Of a stretch of DNA of 64,000 nt, positions 34,389-43,792 are shown one piece after another. Source of the stretch: Setoptus koraiensis (lineage: Eukaryota; Arthropoda). The DNA is taken from positions 15,500,001-15,564,000 of the forward strand of contig CM106586.1 in the NCBI GenBank assembly GCA_048013815.1. The letters are read 5' to 3'. The notes beneath the pieces are model-generated. The model was not told the origin of the DNA. It saw only the letters and a list, made by a program, of their open reading frames with translations, and ran no database searches. Within the stretch, counting starts at the first letter, position 1. Every line of letters begins with the position of its first letter. The position numbers were made by a program, and so were the translations under genes.

Positions 34389-35735
34389 ATGCTAGATCAG
34401 TCTGCATACTTTGCTGTAGCTTCCATGGTGATAATTCTAGTGACAATTTTCAAATTACTATCTTGTGCCTCTTGCCTCAGTAAAAACAACAATAAACATA
34501 CTAGGAAAAATGATCCCGCCGTGGCCGCCACCGAGTGTGACGTCCAACATTTGGCCACCCCAATATTAATTTATCCGAGGCCTTTCTCTGAGCCTGCCGA
34601 TCGATCTTATGACTCAGTCGATGCTATACAAGAGAGCTCCAGTATTAATCACAATAATAATCACATTAATAATAATAATGATGGTGAAAATGACCAACAA
34701 ATAGCTGCTCTAACAGGATTGACGCCCATACCGGCCAGCATATCCCCGGTGCCCTCCTCATTGATTCAACACCATCCACAACAACAACAACAACAACAAC
34801 AACAATTACAATCACAACAACTACTACCACCACATGCAACCAGCAGCGGTGACAATAATATGAATACTATTTCTGTAAATAATAATATTAATTCACCTGA
34901 ACAAATTATCCAATCTCAGCAATCCGACACTCGTCAACCCGCTGGACACTCCTACGATATCATCTCAGTTAGGGAGCCATTGGCTAACGTTCTGGCAGGT
35001 AGATTGAATACTCAAGACGCCACACAAGGAACATCTCGATCAACAAAAAGCACACAAAAGCAAACGTCGGGAGATCATGAATATATCGAAGTAGATAGTG
35101 AGAGGACATCATGTTTCTATGAAGAAATTGCCCTGACTAACAATAATACGACCGGTCCAGTCTATTCTGTAATCGACAAATCAACAAAAAAATCAACCAT
35201 TCCAATTGCATTGCCCAGCTCATCGTCACAACGTTCGAGTTCTAGTCAAATCAATGAGCAAAACATTGATCTTCTATATGCAAAGATCGATAAAGGTGGT
35301 GAATCATCTAGGAATGCAATGAAGATGATGGATAGTGATCATCCCACCACCTCTTCTCCTCAGCCCCAATTGCCACCTAGGCCGTCTTCCTCATCCGTCA
35401 TGATACCATTATCAAGCAATTCTCAATCAAATGGAACAAGGCAACAGAATAAGCCGCCAGGATATGATCAAATATATGGTTTAGAAGACGACGAATCGGA
35501 GTGTGATGTAGGTTACGAATTCGTCAGATCAAACACATACCAAGAAATTATCGATGCTGGTTACGAAAAAATCAAAGAACCTGCCAATGCAACTAGTTCG
35601 ACCATGGCTGATTATGGAGGCTATGAAATTGTTCAGCCCGTTTATTCCTCACCCTCTGGAACCCTAGCGGAGCCAAATTACGAAGTTATTAGGTCTTGCC
35701 AACTTGCACCTTCAAATGATGAACCTAATCGGTAG
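34389..35735 (+). CDS. Transmembrane adaptor with CxxC motif and twelve YxxΦ phosphotyrosine-type motifs (LAT/PAG-like)
   Basis: Single-exon gene, 448 aa; no family recognised by sequence. A very short N-terminus leads into one hydrophobic span (about 7–25), then CASC (Cys26 and Cys29), a CxxC juxtamembrane motif like the palmitoylation site of LAT, PAG and NTAL. The rest is disordered and rich in Asn, Gln (polyQ at 131–139) and Ser. It carries Tyr motifs with a hydrophobic residue at +3 at Y74, Y189, Y232, Y244, Y259, Y297, Y359, Y376, Y384, Y392, Y412 and Y431, several with acidic neighbours (HEYIEV, FYEEI, YEKI, NYEVI). A Pro-rich SH3-type site (QLPPRPSS) lies near 327. The layout suggests a plasma-membrane scaffold phosphorylated by Src-type kinases that recruits SH2 and SH3 proteins. 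This role is inferred from architecture only. A poly(A) signal lies at 35945. Confidence 0.7.
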   Translation: MLDQSAYFAVASMVIILVTIFKLLSCASCLSKNNNKHTRKNDPAVAATECDVQHLATPILIYPRPFSEPADRSYDSVDAIQESSSINHNNNHINNNNDGENDQQIAALTGLTPIPASISPVPSSLIQHHPQQQQQQQQQLQSQQLLPPHATSSGDNNMNTISVNNNINSPEQIIQSQQSDTRQPAGHSYDIISVREPLANVLAGRLNTQDATQGTSRSTKSTQKQTSGDHEYIEVDSERTSCFYEEIALTNNNTTGPVYSVIDKSTKKSTIPIALPSSSSQRSSSSQINEQNIDLLYAKIDKGGESSRNAMKMMDSDHPTTSSPQPQLPPRPSSSSVMIPLSSNSQSNGTRQQNKPPGYDQIYGLEDDESECDVGYEFVRSNTYQEIIDAGYEKIKEPANATSSTMADYGGYEIVQPVYSSPSGTLAEPNYEVIRSCQLAPSNDEPNR

Positions 35736-35944
35736 AAATAACTGGATAAAAAAATTGTGTTGAGATACGTCACAATGACATGAAGCCTTCAACAAGCTAC
35801 TATGATATGGTCGCCCTAGAGTTTCGTTATCATGGCCTTGAGTAAAAGTTCATTACTTATGTCTGTTTGACTTTTTTTTACGCGGAGGAAATGATCCTTA
35901 CGATCATGTTTATTAGTTTTGTATAAACCAAGTTATATACCAAT

Positions 35945-35950
35945 AATAAA
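35945..35950 (+). terminator. Poly(A) signal of the transmembrane adaptor gene
   Basis: AATAAA, 210 bp after the stop at 35735, just before the end of the opposing carrier pseudogene. Confidence 0.55.
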
Positions 35951-35983
35951 AACAAAATATTAACTGTGTTCGAAGGTCTTGCA

Positions 35984-36877
35984 TTAGGAGTTTGGAAACA
36001 AATAGTTCAAGAACTTCATCGCAGTCTCATATCCTAGGAAACATGCAGCATTGGCTGGGAATGCTTTCAAAATGATAGGTGTCGCTCCTTTGTACAGGCC
36101 GCTAAACCCTCTTGTTTCATAGTCTCTTGGAATACATCAATCAAATCTTTATATTTGCCCTCTGGTGCTGTCTGCTGTCGAGACTTCAAGACATCAGCCG
36201 GTATCGCAACAATCCAATTGGCCAAGCCGGCCATACCGCCCGCCAAAAGTGTTCTTCCTGATGATGGTTAGTCTTTAGACTGACCAGCGGGTGTTAGAAT
36301 GCGTTGAAAATATTCATATGTCATGAAATAAGTTGCAGTAGCGGGAACGTCTCGGCACGCTGTGTCAACGGTGCCCACATATACATTTCCAATGCCTCAT
36401 ACAGTTGCTTGAAACAATCCGCTGGTCCATTGTATTTTGGCCTCACGGATGCATCTGTCTGAGCGGCGCTTTGTATTTGTAACAAACATTTGACTCTTTC
36501 ACCTGGTGCCAATATAGCCGTAGTGGCTAGACCGGCTAAACCACCAGCGTTGAATATTTCGAACAATGTTAATTGGTGATCGTCGGATTTCTTTTGTATG
36601 TCTTTACCACAGGTGAATGCCCAAAAGCATATGTCGTACATGGGTGCAACTCCGGCCACAGGTACTGCGATACCTTTGTATAATCCACGGAAGCCATCCT
36701 GGCGTAGAGTCTTCTTGAAACAATCCCAAGTTCCTGTATATTGTGCTGGTTTATTGTCGCTCGTGTTTGCCTGTATTTGTAGTCCAACTTTAATAGTATC
36801 TAGCGGGTGACCTGCCACTACGAGACACACGCCACCGAAGGCTCCCCGAAGAAATTCTTAGTTAATGAGTTTTCCAT
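35984..36877 (-). pseudogene. SLC25A20: Mitochondrial carnitine/acylcarnitine carrier, decayed copy
   Basis: On the minus strand a carrier protein can be followed from an ATG at 36877 (MENSLTKNFF) to a stop at 35986–35984 (NYLFPNS). All three repeats of the carrier fold are recognisable: GHPLDTIKV in the first, LAPGERVKCLLQIQ in the second and IPADVLKSRQQTAPEGKYK in the third. The RDVP, MTYEYF and [10 protein letters not shown] blocks identify the carnitine/acylcarnitine carrier, which exchanges these across the inner mitochondrial membrane for fatty-acid oxidation. The frame breaks just after NFF, after FKQLYEA and in the third repeat after KQEG, and there is an in-frame stop after PAGQSKD. 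Four breaks in about 300 codons indicate a pseudogene, though assembly indels cannot be excluded. No introns are needed, so it may be a processed copy or a copy of an intronless gene. Confidence 0.85.
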
Positions 36878-37129
36878 GGGTGGGCGAGATTTATCCAATT
36901 GGTCACCATATTTGGACAGATGACTGCCTCTGCGCACAATTCGTGGTGCGCTTGAAAATCCAACGTGCTCCCCGCCTTGTTATGCGACAGTGAGTCAAAC
37001 TCGTAAAAAAGAAATCCTTTTCAAACTATCTCTTATTATTATGGTTATATAATTATACAATCATACAAACAAAGTCTCGAACGAGTCTCTTAATAGAGTT
37101 CGAAGCTGCTGTAATGCGTTCTCATCACG

Positions 37130-39053
37130 ATGACCACAGCAGTCAAGCTATTTAATGCCACATGCCGGCAACGTGCCTACGGAATTCCATGCAAGCGGAT
37201 AAATCAAACCTTATTGACTTTCAGACAATTATCTTCAAAAAACAATGGAGATGATCATTTTGATGTGATAGTTATTGGAGGGGGACATGCCGGATGTGAG
37301 GCCGCTGCAGCGGCTTCGAGAATGTCATGTAAGACTTTATTGTTGACACATCGGTTTGACACTATTGGTGAGATGTCGTGCAATCCATCCTTCGGTGGAA
37401 TAGGTAAAGGACACCTAATGCGTGAAATCGACGCATTGGACGGCCTTTGTGCCCGTATATGCGATCTCTCTGGTATTCATTATAAAATGTTAAATTCAGC
37501 CAAAGGTCCGGCGGTTAGGGTAGGTATAGTTACCAAAAGCATTTTAATCTCTGGCAAGACAAGCAGTTTTATTCCCATCTTTCATCTCTATTCCTCACGA
37601 TGCTATTCAGGGTCACAGAGCTCAGATAGATAGGAACTACTATAAGCGGGAAATGCAACAAGAAATAAAGAACACCCCCAATTTAATTGTTAAGACATGT
37701 GCTATTGGCGACCTGATCATTGACTCTGACGACAGACATTCGATAGAGAGTAGTAGAAGATGTCTTGGCGCTATCACTGAGGACGGCCATCGGTATTTCT
37801 CTAAGGCCACAATAATTACAACTGGAACATTCTTGAGAGGTACGATAAATATTGGAGATGTGTGCTATCCAGCGGGCAGGATAACCGATAAACCATCAAT
37901 CAAACTAGCTGAAACTATGGAGCGAATAGGCTTCAAATTGGGACGGCTAAAAACAGGCACACCTCCAAGAATAGATCCCAAAAGTATCGATTATGGAAAG
38001 ACAGAAAAACACCAACCAGACAATCCACCTGTACCATTTTCATTCATGAATGAAAGGGTCAGTATAGAACCAGATAAGCAGGTACCTACATGGTTGACAT
38101 TCACTACAAAAGCAGTCGCGGATATTGTAAAGCAAAATATGCATGTAAATAAACACGTGACAGGAGGAACGACAGGGCCTCGTCATTGTCCGTCCATAGA
38201 GTCTAAAATACTAAAATTCGGAAATAGAAGCCACCAAGTTTGGCTAGAGCCCGAAACTAGCAACTTCGATGTGATCTATCCAAACGGAATATCCTGTACA
38301 CTACCTGCTGAGGCCCAACAGAAGATGATCAACTCAGTTATAGGATTGGAAAATGCCGTTATGTTGAGGCCCGGATATGGTGTAGAATACGATTACATAG
38401 ATCCTAGAGAATTAAAACCTACACTAGAAACTAACAGAGTTGATGGTCTATTTTTGGCCGGACAAATAAATGGTACTACAGGATATGAAGAAGCAGCCTC
38501 ACAAGGATTGATCGCAGGAATAAATGCGGCTGCCAAAGTTCTAAACAATGGAAAGGAATTGATTTTGTCCCGCGAAGAGTCTTACATAGGATTACTTATA
38601 GATGACTTGACCAAAAAGGGAGTGAGCGAGCCATATCGAATGTACACCAGTAGATGTGAGTATAGGCTTTACTTGAGGCCAGATAATGCTGATATAAGGT
38701 TGACGCAAAAAGGTTTCGATTGTGGATGTGTTAATAAAAATCGCCATGATCAATTCACCGTTATGAGAGAATCTCTTGAAAACAGCTTGACATTACTGCG
38801 AAATGAATGGAAATCTTTCTACAAGTGGAGAAAAGATATAGGTCTTGATAATGATCAAATCAAGAACGCAGGGAGCTCAAGAAAGAGCGGATTAGAAATT
38901 CTGGGGATTTTTCCTGATTCTTGGCCACGTTTAGTCGAAATGTACCCAGATTTGACACAAACGAGATCTGATGTTATTGAGAGGATTCTGATCGAGGCAC
39001 ACTACTCATTTTGGCAACCGGAAAACGATTTGAAGATAGCTTATCCTTACTGA
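37130..39053 (+). CDS. MTO1: Mitochondrial tRNA uridine-34 modification enzyme MTO1 (GidA/MnmG), C-terminally short
   Basis: Two coding exons, 37130–37519 and 37611–39053, phase 0, giving 610 aa; the 91-bp intron separates GPAVR from [15 protein letters not shown]. After a targeting peptide (about 1–40), the Rossmann FAD-binding motif [20 protein letters not shown] starts near residue 48. GidA signatures follow: [29 protein letters not shown] and the second motif [20 protein letters not shown]. With GTPBP3 it makes the taurinomethyl or carboxymethylaminomethyl group at the wobble uridine of mitochondrial tRNAs, using FAD and folate. The protein stops at [14 protein letters not shown], about 80 residues earlier than usual. 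The C-terminal helical region that includes the MnmE/GTPBP3 contact is absent, and no exon encoding it is visible in the next 240 bp. An AATAAA overlaps the 3' end near 39066. Confidence 0.9.
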
Positions 39054-39301
39054 TTATGAATCGAGTAAATAAACTAGTTTGAAGTGAGTTACTAGACAAG
39101 TTGTACATCTTATTTGAGATCCTTGCATATCATTAGGTGATAACTTTTAATAATGTTTATTCTAGCTGGATAATCTATTTCTCAAAATATCATTGTTCAG
39201 TTTAACTTGTGATGCTTTTTTTTTATTATAGCTGACAAGTTTATGACATGTCTTCTACACTGTCATTTGAGCGCAATTTTCTGAGGCAGTTCGTCTTTAA
39301 A

Positions 39302-40939
39302 TCATGACTTTTTATGCATCTCCATAACTTTATCCTGATCAACACTTTGAAAGATATGTGGTGCTTTCAAGAAAATGTAAATTGTTCCAATTGTCGTACC
39401 CAAGAAGAATAAAATGAGTTGTAATCTATCTATTGTCATTGCCACATATTTCCAATCCTCTCGAATCTACATATTTTATTTTAGATATAGAATAGATGAG
39501 AGCCCGTTAATTTGACAATCCTTAAAAAATTTAATCTACTTAGCGTCAAAAAAGCTGCCATCGTAACTCACCTGTATGTATTCGTCCTCGCATTTTAAAT
39601 GTTCAGCCACAAATTCTATTGCCTCAGTGGCTTTAGAGGCCTCTGGGCCCAACTGGTTCCAATCAGATGAATCTTGACTTAGGTGATTAGGATAACAATC
39701 GTGATTACAATCCGAAGATGAGTTTGTATCTTGATTTTGAACACCATCGGATTCATTATTGCATGGTGGACTTGATCCATGCATGTCCATCATCCATCGA
39801 AGGCGCGTCTTTTTAGGTCGTTTCATTCCTAAGAACGAAGGCAGATATTCTAAGAATATAACTCTTATGTAATTTGGCATACTATGTGTTCTGGGTCCTC
39901 TAAAATTGAAATTGATTATAACCACGGTGGTAAATATAGATAAACAATTCATAATAAATGTAAATAGAAGATATTTTGCTATGAGCGGTATAACCAATGA
40001 TGTCGGTGGTAAAATTTTTGATACCAGCAAAAGGAAGACCACCAAGGACAACAGAATGGAGATACCAAGAGTGACCTTTTCTCCTGCTTCAGCAGGCAGG
40101 TAAAACACCAACACACAAAGAAATGATATCAATACTGTTGGTAGTATCAAATTGACAGTATAGAATAACGTCTTCCTCCTGATTGTTATATAAAAAGTAA
40201 GTTTACTCTCGGTGGGCTTTCCAAATTTTGTACTGTTAGATGATTGAAGACAAGCGGGCACTTCTACTATATCCCAAGTACCTGATTTCCAATAATCAGA
40301 TAGATCAACATAGTTTCGTTTGTCATAAAATTTCAAAGTAACAGCATTGCCCATATAGGTCCAACTACCAAATATCATTTCGCATCTTTGTTGATCAAAT
40401 GGGAAATATGTCACATCTATTCTGCAGGTACTCTGATAAATAGCCGGCGGTACCCATTCTATTTTCCCCTCCGGATATATGAGCACATTTGATTTGTATC
40501 TGACCTCGTAGTTACCATCGGCATTGTTGAATAAAACAATATCAGGTCTCCAAACCTTATCTGGCAACAGTATAAGCTTTGTTATGCCACCATAATCGGC
40601 TGCATCCCATTTAAGTTGATAATCATGCCAGACAAAATTGAGCCAGACATTTGAGGTCATAACTTGATTTTTTTCATTTACATTGATCAATTGGATCATT
40701 GATAGACCCAGTTCAACTTCCACTGTCTGATTAACATATTCTACTGGTCTGATTAGCTTGTTATAATCTCTGAATAAATCTCTAACTAGCCTCTCCTCGT
40801 CTTCTGAGGCGAAAACAAACTTGTGGTTGTTGTGTACAAACAATAGCTCGAGTATAATCGGCACGAGCTGAGCAATTAGCAGTAAATTGTTCGGCCTTAT
40901 TGGAGTCATCTTCATGAGTGGTGAGCGCAAATGATTCAT
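39302..40939 (-). CDS. Nicotinic acetylcholine receptor subunit, non-alpha (beta1-like)
   Basis: Two coding exons on the minus strand, 40939–39572 and 39466–39302, giving 510 aa. A signal sequence (about 15–45) is followed by the extracellular ligand-binding domain with a Cys-loop of exactly 13 residues between cysteines (CRIDVTYFPFDQQRC). Four membrane spans are seen: M1 (LFYTVNLILPTVLISFLCVL), M2 (GEKVTLGISILLSLVVFLLL), M3 after PPTSLVIPLIAKYLLF and M4 in exon 2 (DRLQLILFFLGTTIGTIYIF). The M3–M4 loop is about 110 residues, Asn/Ser/Asp-rich. Loop C lacks the paired cysteines that define alpha subunits, so this is a structural or complementary-face subunit of a cation channel; the M1–M3 block is closest to arthropod beta1. 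The intron falls just before M4. Confidence 0.92.
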
Positions 40940-41500
40940 TACTACAACAAATGGTGCATGTAATTTCTGTTTCTGTAGGTTTCGCTATTAGTCGGCTACA
41001 ATAAATCACATAGAAATCTTTTTTCCTTCTCTAATCCTAGCTCTAAATCTAAATTTCAACTAATACTAATAGTTGGTTTCATTCATAATATTCTAGATGT
41101 CATTATCTTTCGGGCATCTGTTCATCTCACCAGAAACCCGCCGTAAGGACAACTTGGTTGCTTAGTGATAATTTCTTCATCTTCACTTTGCATCGCCGAT
41201 TAATATTAGCTCCATAACGACATAACACAACGCTACGTGTTGTAAAAATCGAAGACGGACACTCTGAGATTTGTAGTCAGCTCAGCTTCGCTGACATCAA
41301 TCGAGAGTAGACATCTATTGCGCGTGTCAACTATCTCGTGTAAAGTGATCCCATCTTCAGAGGGCCTCAGTGCGAGCTGAAAGGTCGCTTCTTTTGCATA
41401 TGTATGCTAACCTTTGTCACAACTGCGAAAAGCTTTGTTTGCATTGTCATAACGTGATTACGTCACATTCAAGAGTTAGTTATACAAATGACTTCGATAT
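40940..41500. other. Intergenic region, no gene seen
   Basis: About 560 bp upstream of the receptor gene and downstream of PEX2. Short open frames lack recognisable motifs. Confidence 0.45.
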
Positions 41501-42361
41501 TCACCTGTCAACATGCTTGGACATTATGCGTTTTATTGAGTATTTGAAATCTTCAGGACTAGATTTATAGCCACAAGAAACACAAGAGAAATCATTATCG
41601 GCAAGTTGATTTGAATAAAGGCAATAGTAACAAAAAATGTGACGACATCCTATTTCATATGGAGTTACGGGACTATTTTTGCATATTGCGCAAGCCGTGT
41701 AATCCTCATCGGTTCTATCATCTATACTGGTGGTTTCTAACTTCTTGGATGGAATAGACAAAATTGAAGCTAGGGCGTTAGTGGCAACTCGTTTAACTCG
41801 TTGCAGATTTAATATTGGTATTGCAAACGTTAAAAACTCGGCTATTGTTTGCCTCATAAGTTCTTGATTCATCAGGTCATACTGAGAAGGGTCAGTATGC
41901 ACAGTCCTCCTCTCTGAGATAGCTCCGCAGCAGACACCCAAGATCCTCTCCTCGACTTTTCTAAATCTGCCATTTCTGAGGAAGAACAGAAAATTTACTA
42001 TGCTGGTCATTTTGTAAAACATTGTTGCATGATGGAAGTTTCTTTTGGTTAAGATCCAAGGTATAATGACATTGGTCAATGTTAGTGCAACCCGTTGATA
42101 CTGTTGCAAGTCACTCAGCTGATCACTGCTCGACACACTATAGTATCTCATACCAAACAACTGCAGGCCTATTGAAGATTCATTCTTTAGGAATTGCCAA
42201 AATAAATAGAGCTTGGCTACCAGGCCAACCTCTGATGCGAGTATTGGAAGATCAATTGACTGTTGGATGATCTTATCTATTTCTTTCTCCCAGATGATGG
42301 CCTCCAATTGGAGAGCTCTAGACTTGTAACGGTCAGGTAGTCTGATGGGTGTCTCGGCCAT
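41501..42361 (-). CDS. PEX2: Peroxin-2, RING-type peroxisomal E3 ubiquitin ligase
   Basis: Single-exon gene, 286 aa. The N-terminal Pex2/Pex12 membrane domain (about 12–215) contains LEAIIWEKEID and hydrophobic helices; the C-terminal RING finger (about 225–268) shows CAICKNSPVTPYEIGCRHIF with CYYC and CVSC, a complete C3HC4 pattern. PEX2, PEX10 and PEX12 form the peroxisomal ubiquitin ligase and retrotranslocation channel that recycles the receptor PEX5. Length is close to human PEX2 (305 aa). PEX19, another peroxin, lies 6.6 kb away on the other strand. Confidence 0.93.
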   Translation of the reverse strand: MAETPIRLPDRYKSRALQLEAIIWEKEIDKIIQQSIDLPILASEVGLVAKLYLFWQFLKNESSIGLQLFGMRYYSVSSSDQLSDLQQYQRVALTLTNVIIPWILTKRNFHHATMFYKMTSIVNFLFFLRNGRFRKVEERILGVCCGAISERRTVHTDPSQYDLMNQELMRQTIAEFLTFAIPILNLQRVKRVATNALASILSIPSKKLETTSIDDRTDEDYTACAICKNSPVTPYEIGCRHIFCYYCLYSNQLADNDFSCVSCGYKSSPEDFKYSIKRIMSKHVDR

Positions 42362-43792
42362 ACTGAGGCTGTGTTTGTCAGAAATATAAAATGGAAACCT
42401 GTAACAATTCTGTGAGATGGACCTAAATTCTGTAAATCAGTCTCAACAACGAACCACCTCAGCCCAAGAGAACTAACACACGGTACAGTATAAAGTTTAT
42501 AATTATAAACACTGAAGAGATGCATAACAACGCCGCGAAATACAAACTATGAAAGGGAGAGGAAACAAAAACACCTCTCGCCTCCCCGTGACTCCCCATA
42601 GAGGGCGGGAGGTAGAATATCTTCAGTGGGAAGATATTCCATGAGTATGTTTTTTTGAGAGGGTAGTTTAGTTTTGATTGTAGTTATGTCAAGAAAATCG
42701 TTTTTTTTTTCAAATATTGCCTCATATAACTTTTTGAATCGAACCAGGAGGCGCGGGAGCTCCCTCTACGCCGATCACTTAAGTTGTTACAATTTCATTG
42801 CAACAGTCAGACTAACTTGTTATCCACCCAGTCGTTGGATATAGGCAACCGTGAGTCGGGCTGCTGATCTTTTGGTTCTCTACTCCCATTTCTAGCATAT
42901 CTCCTGAAATATAAAGAGAAAATGCGATCCTGCTTGCAGGGAAAACAATTACAGGTGTATGACAGATTCCGTGCCCATGAATCCGGTTCCGGAATGCAAC
43001 TAATCAGATACTCTAGAGACATTTTTGGGTTTATCTGTCTTCGTCTGAAGGATGCAAAATTGTCATCATTGCGGCTACTCTCGTTTCGCACTGCATCCAG
43101 TTTGGATATCAAGTGAATATCAGTATTTCACGCACTTTGTGAACTATCGTTAGAACAAACCAACAATAAATTGGTTGCGCAAGGCGTAGTATGTCAGGTA
43201 ATATTGACATGGCAGAGTCGGGATTCTGACAAGTTTAATAGAGCCCCTAAGCACTCTGTAGCCTTATCGCGCTTATCCTGTTTGCCTTTTGTGTTGTCAC
43301 GATGATATCTTAGCTGTGGCAGGCACAACATCAGTTGACTACGGATATGAAAGAGATCATACTCCACTTCCGGACTTTCGGAATAGATTATCGCCAGAAA
43401 ACTCGCATAGATCTTCTTGAAGCGTCCGTTAACTCAGCATCCAAAGTTCGTAGCGATTTTTTTGGCGTCTTTGTCCGGCCTTTTCACCACAAGATCATGA
43501 AATGGTAGTTTTGTCGATAATTTCACTCGAGTTAGTTGAGGCATTCAATTCGTATTTTTAACTAGATCTACGAAGCATTGCTCAACAAGTACAAAAAAAT
43601 AAAACTCCAGGCAGACTCAAGAGAGGTTTAGTAGAAAATTATTTATTAATGTCGAAGCTCAATAGAGCCTGACAAACATACATGTATATGTTTATAGATA
43701 TATATTTACTAATATAAAGGCGCTTCTATGTTAGTTTGCGTCATCTAATTTTGGTTTGGCACCATGTAAGTTGACTATAGGTATGAGAGTGA
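42362..43792. other. Spacer with unassigned coding-like remnants
   Basis: Mostly non-coding, but two minus-strand stretches look like protein remnants. About 43500–43200 reads KKIYASFLAIIYSESPEVEY then DLFHIRSQLMLCLPQLRYHR, with an in-frame stop upstream. About 43112–42807 reads MSLEYLISCIPEPDSWARNL and later SREPKDQQPDSRLPISNDW, with a polypyrimidine–AG acceptor-like site between the two parts. I do not recognise either. They could be exons of a small gene or a decayed copy. The last 150 bp is the kindlin 3' UTR. Confidence 0.35.

Noticed and set aside
37520-37610. Apparent frame break in MTO1
   Set aside because: A canonical 91-bp intron (GTAGGT…TTCAG) restores the conserved [13 protein letters not shown] junction.
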